This document shows positions 11,390 to 22,639 of a DNA stretch of 64,000 nt, piece by piece; position 1 is the first letter of the stretch; each line of letters begins with the position of its first letter. The translations under genes were made by a program, and so were the position numbers. Source of the DNA: Perognathus longimembris pacificus (lineage: Eukaryota; Chordata; Mammalia; Rodentia; Heteromyidae); NCBI RefSeq assembly GCF_023159225.1, contig NC_063172.1, positions 34,890,832 to 34,954,831 on the forward strand, written 5' to 3'. Below the pieces are notes generated by a model. That model was not told where the DNA came from. It saw nothing but the letters and a program-made list of their open reading frames with translations, and did not search any database.

Positions 11390-12825
11390 ATATACATAAA
11401 ATTAGTTATTAACATTGGCTAAAACAAATTTTCAATTTTGAAAAATTGTGGATATTACATAAAGATTCTGGGTACAGCCCTAATTCTTAGGTGAGACAAC
11501 TTGCCACTCACTACCATGCAGACCACTAAAGGAGCAATCTGTACTGTCCCATTTTATTGCTTGTAGTTCTGTGATGGAACTATCTTCCTTATGGAAGATT
11601 GTGAGGATTAGATAGGACAAATATATGTACAATACTTTGTAGGAACTCAAAAATGTCTACCTAATTCAGACAGTAGTGCCTTCAGAAACGATAGCATAAA
11701 ATTCAGTCGAAATCTTCCGAGCTTAAAATTTCCTAAATAAATCTGATTATTAATGCATTCTTAATGCTTCAGCATATCATCAGAGAGGCAAACTGACTGA
11801 GGGAACTGAACCTGGCATTTATCATTGAGCCCAGATAAGGAGCCACTGAGTTGTGGTATTCTATGACCTTCTTCCTGACAGCCACTGACAATGTATCCAA
11901 TTACTTAAGCAGTCTTTTCAGCATTAAACAGGTCTCGCTTTTCTTGTGCACTTTAATAAGGAGAAAAAAAAAGATGCTCTGAGAGTAGCATTGTAGAAGC
12001 TGAGTCCTACTTTTCTTTAAATTCTATGATCTCTGATTATATTTCAAAAATCCATTTTAGTATGAGATGATAAAAATAAGATGAGAATTAAGAATCCATA
12101 TTTAGTACACCTTATCCATTATTTAATATCTGATCTTGTGAATCCATATTTAATATATGATCAGGAAAATAAGTGACAACTTCTTGTCCCTTGAGATGTC
12201 AAAGCAGGTAATAAAAATAAAATCAAACTTGCTCCTTAAAGTGGAGTCACCGACATACTAAATACTACTTAAAGATGCAATGGAGATGCTGACAATGTAA
12301 GAGAGAATTTGGGTTCTATGATCCGTGATAATCTCATGAGTACCTACTGAAAACTGATCACTCCCTGGGACTAAGAAATAATCCGGTCTCTCCCTAGTTC
12401 CAGGCTGTATAAAGGCTGGGTTCAGAGCTGTGGTCACTATTTTTTAACCATAAGATTCATTGCTAGGCAATTACCTTTACTGAGGCAAAATAATGGTTAA
12501 AAGAAACATTTTATTTGGCAAATATAATTTTGCTGTTGAGACAATTATACTGTAGCATGTGTTTTCCTAATTCTCTGAATATCCCTATATCAAATGACTT
12601 CTGTTTTCAGAAGAATTTTTTTTTATTAATCTATGCTTTGCTTTGACTTTTATTGTTTGACTTACCTTAGTATTGGTATAAAGACCATCTTATAAAAAAG
12701 ATATGTGTCTCCCTTTATTTTCTGCAAAAGAATTTCTGCAGAATTGAAAGCACAAAAGTTCAATACTATATTGGAAAATGTAATAATGCATTGTTGAAAT
12801 AAATAAGACACTGCAATCACATACA
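11390..12825. other. AT-rich unique sequence
   Basis: No gene or repeat was recognised. A weak local duplication of gaatccatattta (12102 and 12141) is present. Confidence 0.5.
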
Positions 12826-12829
12826 GTCC

Positions 12830-14060
12830 TTCTAAGTGTGTGGATAATTCACCATGAGAAAAGCTATGTAATCATCTCAATAAATAAAGTATTTGACAAA
12901 ATTCAAATCCCATTCGCTATGATAACTCTCAGAAAATAGGAATACAAGAGAACTTTGTCAACTTGATAAAGGAATCCAAGAAAAATGTTGCACTAACATA
13001 ACACAGAAAAGAGACTGACTAAGAAGTAAAGCAAAGTAATTTATATTAAATGCTTTAATTTCCTACTAGTGATATAAGAAAAAGAAATTAAAAATATATT
13101 AAAAGAAAGAAGTAAAATAATCCAGTCCCACATCACTAAATATTAGTCTGTATAGATAACCTAATGAATACCTACAACTAAGAAATATATTGAAGAAATG
13201 CCAAAAATAAGTCAGTATTGAAAATTGAGCAGCAAGTTAAATAAAAACAATAAAACATTTGAAATTTAAAGAACACTTCCCATTATAGTCACACAGTCAT
13301 ATGCCTAAGACCTACACTCTGAAAACTATAAAATCATTTCATAAAGAAATCTAAATAATTGGAAACATATACTGTATTTGTGGAGTGAAAACACAATATT
13401 TATGTTATGATATCAGTAGTTCTACAATTGATATACAGTTTATTTTTAAAAAATACTGAAACTATATTTTGTGGAAATTATCAAACTAATTCTCAAATTA
13501 CATGTATATGTGAAAGATACAACAAATATACAGAATAAACAAACTGATTTTTTTTTAAATAACAAAGATGGAAGACTAAGACTTGATAACATTTTTAATG
13601 TAAAAATGTGGTATGGTTAGGCAATAGAAAAATCCATTAGTTGTGCACGCTAGAATTATACTCGTTTGTATAATCTGTTGTTTTCAACAAATGTGCCAAA
13701 TTAACTGAACAGGAAAAGCTAACCTTTCCACAAGGGACATACAGCTTATGCAAAGATGAATTAATTAGGCTGTAGACTTAAGTGTAACTATTCTTAATTT
13801 TTTTCATAAAACATGGAAAAATCTTTGTAACCTTGGCTAGGTAAGGGTATTTAAAGAGCATGGGGGAAAATCCCACAAATCTTGTTAAAAAAGATGAATG
13901 TTTATTAAAATGCTTTTGTTCTTCCAAAATCACTATATAGACAATATGGCACACACCTAAAAACTGAAATAAAAGGTTTCTAAAATATACATTTGATAAA
14001 GAACTTATATGTGAAATATGTAAACTCTCAAAACTCAATTATAAAACAAAACTACTCCTG
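12830..14060 (+). mobile_element. Ancient L1 ORF2 fragment
   Basis: The forward strand follows L1 ORF2 in order: a gaatacaagagaactttgtc block, then aacttgataaaggaatccaag (12962-12982), later ctacactctgaaaactata (13312-13330) and near 14035-14095 an aaataatcaattggcc-like block. No open frame survives. It belongs to a lineage much older than the young L1s in this window. Confidence 0.68.
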
Positions 14061-14274
14061 AAAAGAAATAATCAATTGGCCAGTAGGTGAATGAAAACTT
14101 GCAGCCGGGTTACCAGTGGGGGCCGTTACATCTGACTCAATTTCATTGTTTTATTTTTTTAATCATTTAGTTTTTTTCTCTGACTCAGTGAGCCTTTCAT
14201 TTGTTCAGTTTGGGTTTTTTTGTAAAAATATCTTCCTTTGTTGAATTTTTTTGTTCATATCCTGCATTGTTCTG

Positions 14275-14500
14275 CTTGTTTCATGAACCCAGCCTGGGCT
14301 AGTACTGTAATACTCCTGTTCTCAGCCTACACATTCCTAGTTAATGAGTGTAATTTAATTTTCTATATAGAAACAGAAAACATGACAAGATATGATGGTA
14401 ATCCCACATCTTGTGAGGTAAGAGGATCCTGATTTGGGGCCAGTATGAGAGATATACCAGCAAGTCTAGTGTCGGATTGGGATACATGGAGATGTTCTAT
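14275..14500. mobile_element. Degenerate B1-like pieces (opposed)
   Basis: A cagcctgggctagtactg block near 14290 looks like antisense B1. A gatggtaatcccacatcttg block near 14393 looks like forward B1 with a (GAT)n-containing tail at 14510-14520. Both are eroded. Confidence 0.35.
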
Positions 14501-14618
14501 CTCCGAAAAAAAGATGATGATGACAGTAGTAGTAATTTGACATAAATATAAAAGGGGGACTGACTAAAAGGAGGCAGGGTGAAAGAAGGAATACTGAGAA
14601 GTGAAGAAGATGAAAGGA

Positions 14619-14820
14619 GGGGCTGGGAATGTGGCTTAGGGGTAGATTTGCTTGCCTAGCGTGCATGAAGCCTTAGGTTTGATTCCTCAGCACCACATAA
14701 ACAGAGAAAGCCAGAAGTGGCTCTGTGGCTCAAGTGGTAGAGTGCTAGCCTTGAGCAAAACAAAGCCAGGGACAGTGCTCAGGCCCCGATTTCAAGACCC
14801 AGGACTGGAAAAAAAAAAAG
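14619..14820 (+). mobile_element. IDL-Geo dimeric SINE with TSDs
   Basis: Left monomer ggctgggaatgtggcttagg has box B ggtttgattcc; right monomer carries tggctcaagtggtagagtg; it ends in an A-run. TSDs aagaagatgaaagga (14604-14618) and aagaagatggaagga (14821-14835) match at 14 of 15 positions. The left half is closer to plain ID than in the youngest copies. Confidence 0.92.
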
Positions 14821-14849
14821 AAGAAGATGGAAGGATATCACACACATAT

Positions 14850-15715
14850 ACTTAAAGATAGCACAATGAATCCCACCAAATATTGTTTGAATTCAGAAAA
14901 GGTGCCCCAAATCAGATGAATGGATAAAGAAGATGTGAGAAGTATGTATGTATGTATATATGTATGTATGTATACATATATGTATCTATGCACATGTGTA
15001 TATGTAAATACCTGTATACATGTATAAGCACATATGTATTTATGTGTTCATTTATGAATGGATATATATATAAATTGATTAAAATGTGAGATAAATATAC
15101 ACACATGTGGAGAATATTATGCAGACATAATAAAAAGTAAAATCATGTCATTTGGAGGAAAATGGACAGAACTAGAGGACATCATACTGAATAAGACAAA
15201 CCAAACTTAAAAAAAATAAGATAGTTTATTTTTGCTTCTATGTGGAAGATAGAAATAAAAGACAAACATATTCAAGGACATAAATATGTATGTACATGTA
15301 CATACATAATTGTTCATATATGCAAATGAACAAGGCATGACTAACTAAAGAACTAATTAGAATGGGAAGGAGAAAGGGAACAAAAAGGGGAAAAGAAAGA
15401 ATATGAAAAATTTTGAGACTCCTGCAACTATATATGAAAACAACATAAAGAAATGCAGTGAAAGCTATAGATCAACAGAGGATTGAGGGAAGGGGAAAGA
15501 GAAACAAGCTTTGCTGACTCAGTGAGAACTAGTGAAAGGCAATGGGGTAATTAGAATGAAAAAGGATGCATATGGCTGAAATAGATGGTTGGCATGTATG
15601 AAAATAGAAAAATGCTACCTGTTGAAATTGTGTTTGAAAGGGAGTAAGGGAGAGTGATACAAGGAGTGAGACTGGTTCAACTGCATTGTATACATGCGTG
15701 GGGAAATCGCACATT
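14850..15715 (+). mobile_element. Older L1 3' end with internal simple-repeat expansion
   Basis: The forward ORF2 end (cagatgaatggataaagaag at 14913-14932), then, after a TATG/TACA-rich expansion at 14940-15100, the tggaggaaaatggacagaac block and the polypurine 3'UTR. A younger SINE inserted at its end (15735). Confidence 0.62.
14940..15065 (+). repeat. Imperfect (GTAT)n/(ATAT)n microsatellite
   Basis: Repeats of gtatgtatgtat with interspersed tacatata. It appears to have expanded inside the older L1 where neighbouring copies have only a short TA-rich patch. Confidence 0.85.
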
Positions 15716-15734
15716 GAAAATATGACAAGTGCAT

Positions 15735-15946
15735 GGGCTGGGGATATAGCCTAGTGGCAAGAGTGCCTGCCTCATATACACGAGGCCCTAGGTTCGATTC
15801 CCCAGCACCACATATACAGAAAACGGCCAGAAGCGGCGCTGTGGCTCAAGTGGCAGAGTGCTAGCCTTGAGCGGGAAGAAGCCAGGGACAGTTCTCAGGC
15901 CCTGAGTCCAAGGCCCAGGACTGGCCAAAAAAAAAAAAAAAAAAAA
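15735..15946 (+). mobile_element. Young IDL-Geo dimeric SINE with perfect TSDs
   Basis: Left monomer has box A-like tagcctagtgg and box B ggttcgattcc; right monomer has tggctcaagtggcagagtg and ends with ggactggcc and about 20 A. The 18-bp repeat gaaaatatgacaagtgca is identical at 15716-15733 and 15947-15964. Nearly identical in sequence to the copies at 16713 and 20621, showing recent amplification from closely related source copies. Confidence 0.96.
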
Positions 15947-15964
15947 GAAAATATGACAAGTGCA

Positions 15965-16570
15965 AATATCACACATGAAAATACCACATGTGTTAATATG
16001 TCCTCCTTGTATAACTAATATGTGTAAGTTTTTTAAAAGGTAGGAAAAAAGCAAGCACATTTTTCACAGACATTTAAAATAATCATTATAAAGTTTAATA
16101 ATTTTAAATATAATTTTGTTTCTTTTTAATTACTTAATATTTGAATAATTTAATCAATAATTTTAGGATCTATTTGAAATTTTTAAACAAGATAAAGATT
16201 AATGGCTAAATTATATGCTTGAACTTCATTAGTTGTACATTCTCTTTAATTTTTAACCAGAATCTTTCTGTTTTTGGTCTAACTAATTATGTGATTTCTG
16301 CTGTTATTAATTTAAAGTGCTTACCAGTGGTCAATTAAGTCTTGCTGTGTAAGGAATTCTAATCTTGTATATAAATATAGCAATTTCTGAAAGCATCTGT
16401 CTGCATGTGGATCCTCATTGATTGCCATATTCCATTTGAAATGAAACATATTTTTCTACTCATGTTCATTAGATTGTTGATTCAGGGGGGAAAAAATCTT
16501 AAAAAGTCTTCTTCCAAAATATGACCCAACTCACTTTCACAAAATACAAGTAAGGGCCAGTATAAAAATA
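15965..16570. other. AT-rich unique sequence
   Basis: No gene or repeat recognised over roughly 0.6 kb. Confidence 0.5.
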
Positions 16571-16574
16571 AAAA

Positions 16575-17032
16575 GAGAACTGGGCATCCATGGCTCATGC
16601 CTGGAATTGTAGCTACTGAGGAGGCTGATATCTGAGTGTTTTGGTTCAAAGCCAGCTCAGTCAGGAAACTCCATGAGACTCTTATCTCCAATACTGCTAA
16701 AAAATAACTGGAGGGCTGGGGATATAGCCTAGTGGCAAGAGTGCCTGCCTCGGATACACGAGGCCCTAGGTTCGATTCCCCAGCACCACATATACAGAAA
16801 ACGGCCAGAAGCGGCGCTGTGGCTCAAGTGGCAGAGTGCTAGCCTTGAGCGGGAAGAAGCCAGGGACAGTGCTCAGGCCCTGAGTCCAAGGCCCAGGACT
16901 GGCAAAAAAATAAATAAATAAATAACTGGAAGTGGCACTGTGGCCCAAGTGGTAGAACAATCACCTTGAGCAAAAAAAGTCTCAAGACAGTTACCAGGCC
17001 CAGAGTTAATGCCCCAGGACCTGCAAACAAAC
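16575..17032 (+). mobile_element. B1-Geo composite SINE, split by an IDL-Geo insertion
   Basis: Left B1-like monomer at 16575-16712 (catggctcatgcctggaattg, ..gagactcttatctccaat) and Geo right monomer at 16931-17032 (agtggcactgtggcccaagt) were one element. A younger IDL-Geo lies between them at the linker. Confidence 0.85.
16713..16919 (+). mobile_element. Young IDL-Geo SINE nested in B1-Geo
   Basis: Full dimer, from ggctggggatatagcct to ggactggc and an A/TAAA tail. The 11-bp repeat aaataactgga flanks it at 16702-16712 and 16920-16930. The insertion lies at the A-rich linker between the two monomers of its relative, a natural L1-endonuclease-type target. Confidence 0.93.
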
Positions 17033-17034
17033 AA

Positions 17035-17237
17035 AAAAAAGGGAAAATTAAAAACAACATTAAAACTGAAAAAAAAAAAGACAAAACATGTGGAATATAT
17101 AGATTGATTCCAAATTTTTATGGATTGAATAAAATATTTGATTATATAACTAAGATAAAATAAAATGATAAGAAAATAAATAAAAATTATTAAAATTTTC
17201 ACCTAATAATTAGGATTTTTAAAGACTAAAATATTAT
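17035..17237. other. A/T-rich spacer
   Basis: A-rich tail remnants of the upstream SINE merge into AT-rich sequence; nothing else recognised. Confidence 0.45.
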
Positions 17238-17251
17238 GCTAAAACCATTTT

Positions 17252-18102
17252 TATTTTTTTTCAAATTTTTATTATCAAACTGATGTACAGAGAGGTTACA
17301 GTTTCTTACGTTAGGCATTGGATACATTTCTTGTACTCTTTGTTACCTTGTCCCTCATACCCCCCTCCTTCGCCCCCTTTCCCTTTCCCCCCATGAGGTG
17401 TTCAGTTCACTTACACCAAACAGTTTTGCAAGTATTGCTTTTGTAGTTGTTTGTCTTTTTTTTACCCTGTGTTTCTCAATTTTGGTATTCCCTTTCAATT
17501 TCCTACTTCTAATACCAGTATACACGGTTTCCAGTATACTCAGATAAGATTACAGAGATAGTGTATATACAATCACAGGAAGGTGATACAAGAACATCAT
17601 CAATAATAGAAGCTACAGATACACATGGGATGTTGAAAGTAGTTACAACTGTGATATAACAATCGTTTCCATAACATGGAGTTCATTTCACTTAGCATCA
17701 TCTTATGTGTTCATAAGGGTATAGCTATTGGGCTCTTGTGATGATCTGCTATGACTTGCCTAAACCTGTACTAATTATTCCCAATAAGGGAGACCATAGA
17801 GTCCATGTTTCTTTGGGTCTGGCTCACTTCACTTAGTATAATTTTTTCCAAGTCCTTCCATTTCCTTACAAATGGGGCAATGTCATTCTTTCTGATAGAG
17901 GCATAAAATTCCATTGTGTATATGTACCACATTTTCCTAATCCATTCTTCTACTGAGGGGCATCTGGGTTGGTTCCAGATTCTAGCTATGACAAATTGTG
18001 CTGCGATGAACATTGTTGTGCTGGTGGCATTTCTGTGATTTTGTTTGTGGTCTTTTGGATAGATACCCAAAAGTGGGGCTATTGGGTCATAGGGGAGTTC
18101 TA
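17252..18102 (-). mobile_element. Young 5'-truncated L1, antisense, with perfect TSDs
   Basis: The element covers the L1 3'UTR (17252-17770) and the last 99 codons of ORF2 on the reverse strand (17771-18070, ending SLIGNN). The 14-bp repeat gctaaaaccatttt flanks it at 17238-17251 and 18103-18116. Close to the copies at 1527 and 47446 in sequence. Confidence 0.94.
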
Positions 18103-18149
18103 GCTAAAACCATTTTAAATGTTACATTCCCTCTTCCATATTTCATGAT

Positions 18150-18870
18150 TTTATCCCATCAAAAGCATACAGAGGGGCATCTGTACTTCCATCAGAAAAA
18201 ATGGTATTGCCCCACTCATACAGAAATGGAAAGACATGGAATAAATTACATTAAACAAAGTAAACCAGACCCAAAGAAACATAGGTTGCATGGTTTCCCT
18301 TATAGGTGGTAATTATAATGTGCTTATAAATCTACAAGTAAACAAAATGGATGGTAAAAGAAAAAAAAATAACAACTGGGCACAATAAATTAAACATAGT
18401 GAGATCAAAGGAGGATGTTCTTTTTTAAAATTTAATTTTATTATGAAGGTGATGTACAGGGTGGTTACAGTTACATACTTAAGGTAGTGAGCACAATTCT
18501 TGTTGAACTTGTTACCCCCTCCTTCATTATTTTCCCACCTTTCTTCTCCTCTAATCCCCCCCTCGGTGTACAGTTAATTTCCAACATATTGTCTTGTGAG
18601 TATCAGTGGAGGATATTCTTAGGAGAAGATCACAAAGGCTCAAAAGCTATGTGCATATGATCATGTGAAATGATTTACTGACATGAACTCCAAGAAAAGA
18701 GAAGAGTTTTTTTGTTATTTTTACCCCCTCCCTTCACCACTGATTTTGATTTCTGTATTTTTGTGCATAGCATTTGTACACGATATGCTTTTGTGCATAA
18801 GTTTATCTGTTTGGGGAGGGAAGGGAGAGCATAGAAATGGTGAGACAGGGGGTGAACAAATGCACATATA
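18150..18870 (+). mobile_element. Older L1 3' end, split by a short antisense L1
   Basis: The forward ORF2 end (agaaatggaaagacatgg near 18220; accagacccaaagaaacata near 18265) continues past the inserted fragment with taggagaagatcacaaaggc and the 3'UTR to about 18870. The two halves join across 18410-18620. Confidence 0.7.
18423..18607 (-). mobile_element. Very short L1 3' end, antisense, with TSDs
   Basis: Only about 185 bp of the 3' end is present: a T-rich start, ggtgatgtacagggtggtta, and a pyrimidine-rich block. The target repeats ggaggatgttctt (18410-18422) and ggaggatattctt (18608-18620) match at 12 of 13 positions. Confidence 0.85.
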
Positions 18871-18919
18871 AATGAAAATTTGAAAATATTGGAGTACTAT
18901 TTTCAGAGTGGTTTTAGAG

Positions 18920-19640
18920 TCAAAGAAAAATTAAATGAAGGTACTGACAAACCCTATTTCTACCCATTCCTCCACATACAAAGCTTTCCTTATTATCAAC
19001 ATCCATCATGTCAGTAGTCCATTAGTCCCAACCCTAACACATCATCACCCCAATTCCATAGCTGACATTGGGGTTCACTCTTAGTGTTGTACATTCTCTT
19101 ATTTTGGGCATGCACACTGTGACAAACAGCCACCATTAGATTACCATATAAGGTACTTAGTACACAAAGACATTCATATATCTTGAATATTTTCTATGTT
19201 CTATCTATCTAACTGTTTCCCTGCTGAACTTGGTAGCCATGGATTTTTTATCATCTCTATAGCTTTGTCTTCCTGGAATGTCATACAGTTGGAATAATAT
19301 CATATATCACCTTTGCTCATTTCTTTTTTTAGTAGTGAATACTATTCATTGTCTAATGTACCACAGTTATCGTTCACCCTTCTAGCACTAAATGACATTT
19401 TGTTCACTTCCATGATTGAACAAGATTATTAATAAATCTTCCATAATCCAGCTCCTTTGGGTAAACATCATGCAATAGAATTCTTTTTTTGTAAGAAACC
19501 ACTGAACTATTTTCCAAAGTGGCTGTAATCTTTTGAATTCTTGTCAACAAAAATGAAAGATCTTATTGCTCCACCTGCTTGTCAACACTTGATGATGTCA
19601 GTATTTTGGATTTGTCTATTGGATTGGTCAATTTCTCATA
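18920..19640 (-). mobile_element. Ancient L1 (L1M-type), antisense
   Basis: Antisense 3' region of a mammalian-wide L1: cctggaatgtcatacagttg (19272-19291), tagtgaatactattcattgt (19333-19352), ttccaaagtggctgtaatc (19512-19530), attgctccacctgcttgtc and cagtattttggatttgtc. Confidence 0.75.
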
Positions 19641-19990
19641 GCTTCAATAAACACCTGATAGAAATAACTTAAGAAGAGAAGGATATATTTATTTCAATTT
19701 TGAGGTTTCAGTCCATCATGTGAGGGAAAGCATGGCAGAGCAGAGCAGCTCAAATCATGTTTACTGCTCCATTATCCAACACCTGTTAATCCTCCTACCT
19801 TGGACACGAAGAAGACAGTAGTACCCTATCATCCAGAGTCTTGTTCATCAAATATTGTTTAGAAAATGAACTGCTGACATGTCTTCACAAATGTGTATGG
19901 AGAAGGAGATATAGTATTTTTGGGGCCAAGGGAGGGGAATTTCAGAAACATTAATTACAGGGACTCTAAAGAAAATATGCAAAGCTCGAC
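19641..19990 (-). mobile_element. Possible MaLR-type LTR fragment, antisense
   Basis: The order gaagagaaggatatatttat, then gaggtttcagtccatcatg, then gggaaagcatggcagagcag resembles antisense rodent MaLR LTRs. Recognised from memory only; its 5' boundary with the ancient L1 is approximate. Confidence 0.4.
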
Positions 19991-20021
19991 CTTGCATAGA
20001 GGACTGTTCAAATTTTAGTTG

Positions 20022-20155
20022 CAGATAAAGAAAGAAGGAAGGAAAGAATGAGAGAGAGAAAGAAGAGAAGAAAAGAAAGAGAGAGATAAAGGGGGAGTTG
20101 GAACAAGAGGGAGAGGAAGAAAGAGAGAAACAGAAAGAGAAAAACAAGAAGAAAG

Positions 20156-20234
<79 letters not shown>

Positions 20235-20618
20235 AAAGAAAGGAAGGAAGGAAGGAAGGAAGGAAGGAAGGAAAGAAGGAAGGAAGGAAGGAAGGAAGGA
20301 AGGAAGGAAGGAAGGAAGGAAGGAAGGAAGGAAGGAAGGAAGGAAGGAAGGAAGAGAGGGAGGGAGAGAGGGAGAGAAAGGAGAGAGGGAGGGAGAAAGA
20401 ACAAAAGAGAAGAAAGAAAGGCAGAAAAAGAAAGAAAGAAAAGAAGGGAGGAAGGAATGAAGGAAAGAAGGCAGGAAGGAAGGAAGGAAGGTAAGAAGGA
20501 AGGGAAGGCAAAAAGGAGGGAGGGGGAAGAAGGGAAGAAAGAAAGAGAGAGAAACAGAACGAGGGATGACAGGGAGAAAGCAGGGAGGGAAGGAAAGGAA
20601 TGAAGAAAAAAAGGAAAG
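20022..20618 (+). repeat. Polypurine tract, (GAAA)n and (GGAA)n rich
   Basis: Nearly uninterrupted purines for about 600 bp: (GAAA)n at 20155-20240, then (GGAA)n at 20240-20352, then mixed GGA/GAAA. The long frames across it on either strand (Phe/Leu/Ser/Pro or Lys/Glu/Arg only) are artefacts of the repeat. Confidence 0.96.
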
Positions 20619-20620
20619 AG

Positions 20621-20810
20621 GGCTGGGGATATAGCCTAGTGGCAAGAGTGCCTGCCTCGGACACATGAGGCCCTAGGTTCGGTTCCCCAGCACCACATAT
20701 ACAGAAAACGGCCAGAAGCGGCGCTGTGGCTCAAGTGGCAGAGTGCTAGCCTTGAGCGGGAAGAAGCCAGGGACAGTGCTCAGGCCCTGAGTCCAAGGCC
20801 CAGGACTGGC

Positions 20811-20834
<24 letters not shown>
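20621..20834 (+). mobile_element. Young IDL-Geo dimeric SINE with TSDs
   Basis: Full dimer with an A-run of about 30. TSD aaaaaaaggaaaga occurs at 20606-20619 and 20835-20848, the target being the A/G-rich end of the polypurine tract. Confidence 0.92.
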
Positions 20835-20843
<9 letters not shown>

Positions 20844-20879
20844 AAAGAAAGAGAAAAAAAATCTATCCACCCCCACCCC

Positions 20880-21295
20880 CCAATTGCAACCTTAATGTTT
20901 GAGACCATTGGACAACTTCCTCTTTTAGCAACTGATCCAGCTTCTTTGAAGCATAGCCATGTAAAGGAAGTGATTAAAGATTAAGAAGAGAGGATCTGCA
21001 GAAGGACCACTGTACTTTTGTATGGCTCAAGCACACAGCCCTCAAAGGAAATTTAATCAGGGAGAGCTGGGTCAGAGTCAGTGACTTCATATAATTGGAA
21101 TCGAACATTAGTCTCACAGCTGCTACACTGATTTCTGGCAAGAACTTTCCCCAGCCCAGATATAAGCCTAGTCAAACAAGAAACTATCAGAATGGGAAGA
21201 GAGATCACTGGAGATCCCTCTGTTTTTTTCTTCTTAATGTGCCTATGAGAGTGTTCTTACATAATTGCCAGCAGGTTACCTGATGAGGTAGATTC
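20880..21295. other. Unique sequence
   Basis: No gene or repeat recognised; the sequence is of mixed composition and not simple. Confidence 0.45.
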
Positions 21296-21299
21296 ACTA

Positions 21300-21670
21300 A
21301 ATACACCTCAGAGTGTCTGTGAACCTGTTTCCAGAGATCATTAGATCATGAGGACTCTGACCTAATCAATTGTTTAATTTATGGATGGATTCAAACTTTG
21401 AATAAAATTGGGAGGTGGTAAGGCTGTGGGAGGTTGAGCCTGGTGGGAAGAACTAAGTTTATGAGTGGTGTATCTGGGCCTGACCTCTTTCTATGTTCAC
21501 TCTGCTTTCTGTCTGCCTTAATAAGCCAAGAAGCTCTGGATGTTCATACCTTCTCCTCATAAGTCCATGATAGACAGAACCTGTGAAACATTAAGAAAAA
21601 TCTTTCCTCCTTTAAAATTGTTTGTGTCAGACATTCTGTCACAGCCATGGAGAAAAGAATATAACTTACA
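21300..21670 (+). mobile_element. MaLR-like LTR, forward
   Basis: The order gatcattagatcatgaggac, ctaatcaattgtttaattta, then near the 3' end aatctttcctcctttaaaat and a ttgtgtcagacattctgtca block is that of a rodent ERVL-type LTR. Solo; no internal part is seen. Confidence 0.55.
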
Positions 21671-21789
21671 ACAAGCTCGGGACTCAGAACGATTCAAATC
21701 TTAGATTCATGTATGACAATCAATTAGCATTTTGCACAAGTAAGGCTTACTTTACTTAAATATAACCTGGATTATGTCTTGAGCATTTA

Positions 21790-22615
21790 TCTGAAAGAAT
21801 ATAATCAATGCACAAGAGAGAAAGTCTTCACATTCTTGTTTATTGCAGCATTATTCACAATAGCCAAGATATGAAATTAGCCAGGGTGTCCTATGTTTCA
21901 CAAATGGGAGAAAATGTGGTATATATACATCCTGCCATTTTACTGGAGCATGAAGTAAATGAAATTTTTTTCACTTGCAAGAAAATGATTAGAGCCATTA
22001 TGTTGAGTAAGAAAAGCCAAGCTCAAGGTGTCACATTTGGAATCTAGGCCTAAAATGATGGTGATGATGATGATGCATCCATATAGACTATATGGCTTCC
22101 TTCATTGGTAATAATTATACATGTCTAGGATATTCCTAACAGAAGATCACAATACAGCTCAATAGCTATGTACATATGAACACATAAGATGATGCTAAGT
22201 GAAATAAACTCCAAGTTATGGAAACAATAGATTTATCATTGTTGTTATTTTAAACATACCATGTGAAATTCTATCTTTTTCTTTTGTCTTTCTTCCCCAT
22301 AGTTTTACCACTGATATCACTGTAACTGATTTTGGTACCCTGGGTATTGCATATACTTTTATGGGAACTAAGGAAGGGCAGGGGAACATCAAAATGGAGA
22401 GACAAAGGGTAGAAGATGAACCAATGCAACAGCAATACTTACAAAACAATATACTGTAAACCACCTATACAGTTGGCGGGGATTGGTGAGGGGGGAATGT
22501 GGGAGAAAAAATTAGGGAGGAGGTAACAAGTTACATAAGAAATGTACTCAGTGCCTTATATATGAAACTGTAACCTCTCTGTACATCATCTTGACAACAA
22601 ATACATAAATAAATA
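21790..22615 (+). mobile_element. L1 3' end (ORF2 C-terminus and 3'UTR)
   Basis: ORF2 sequence starts near cacattcttgtttattgcag (21829) and ttcacaatagccaagatatg, and passes through a (GAT)n patch at 22055-22075. The 3'UTR has ggtaccctgggtattgcata, a moderately G-rich tract at 22475-22525, gtaacctctctgtacatcat and an A-rich end. Intermediate age; the open frame at 21808-22047 is a relic of ORF2. Confidence 0.82.
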
Positions 22616-22639
22616 ATAAAGATAGACTCTTCAGATGTG

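Noticed and set aside
15759..15800. tRNA gene candidates from box A and box B
   Set aside because: These are the internal promoters of ID-like SINE monomers. The sequences cannot fold as complete tRNAs and are followed by the Geo monomer and an A-tail.
19848..20666. 272-codon reverse frame rich in Phe, Leu, Ser and Pro
   Set aside because: It is the translation of a purine/pyrimidine simple repeat plus part of a SINE.
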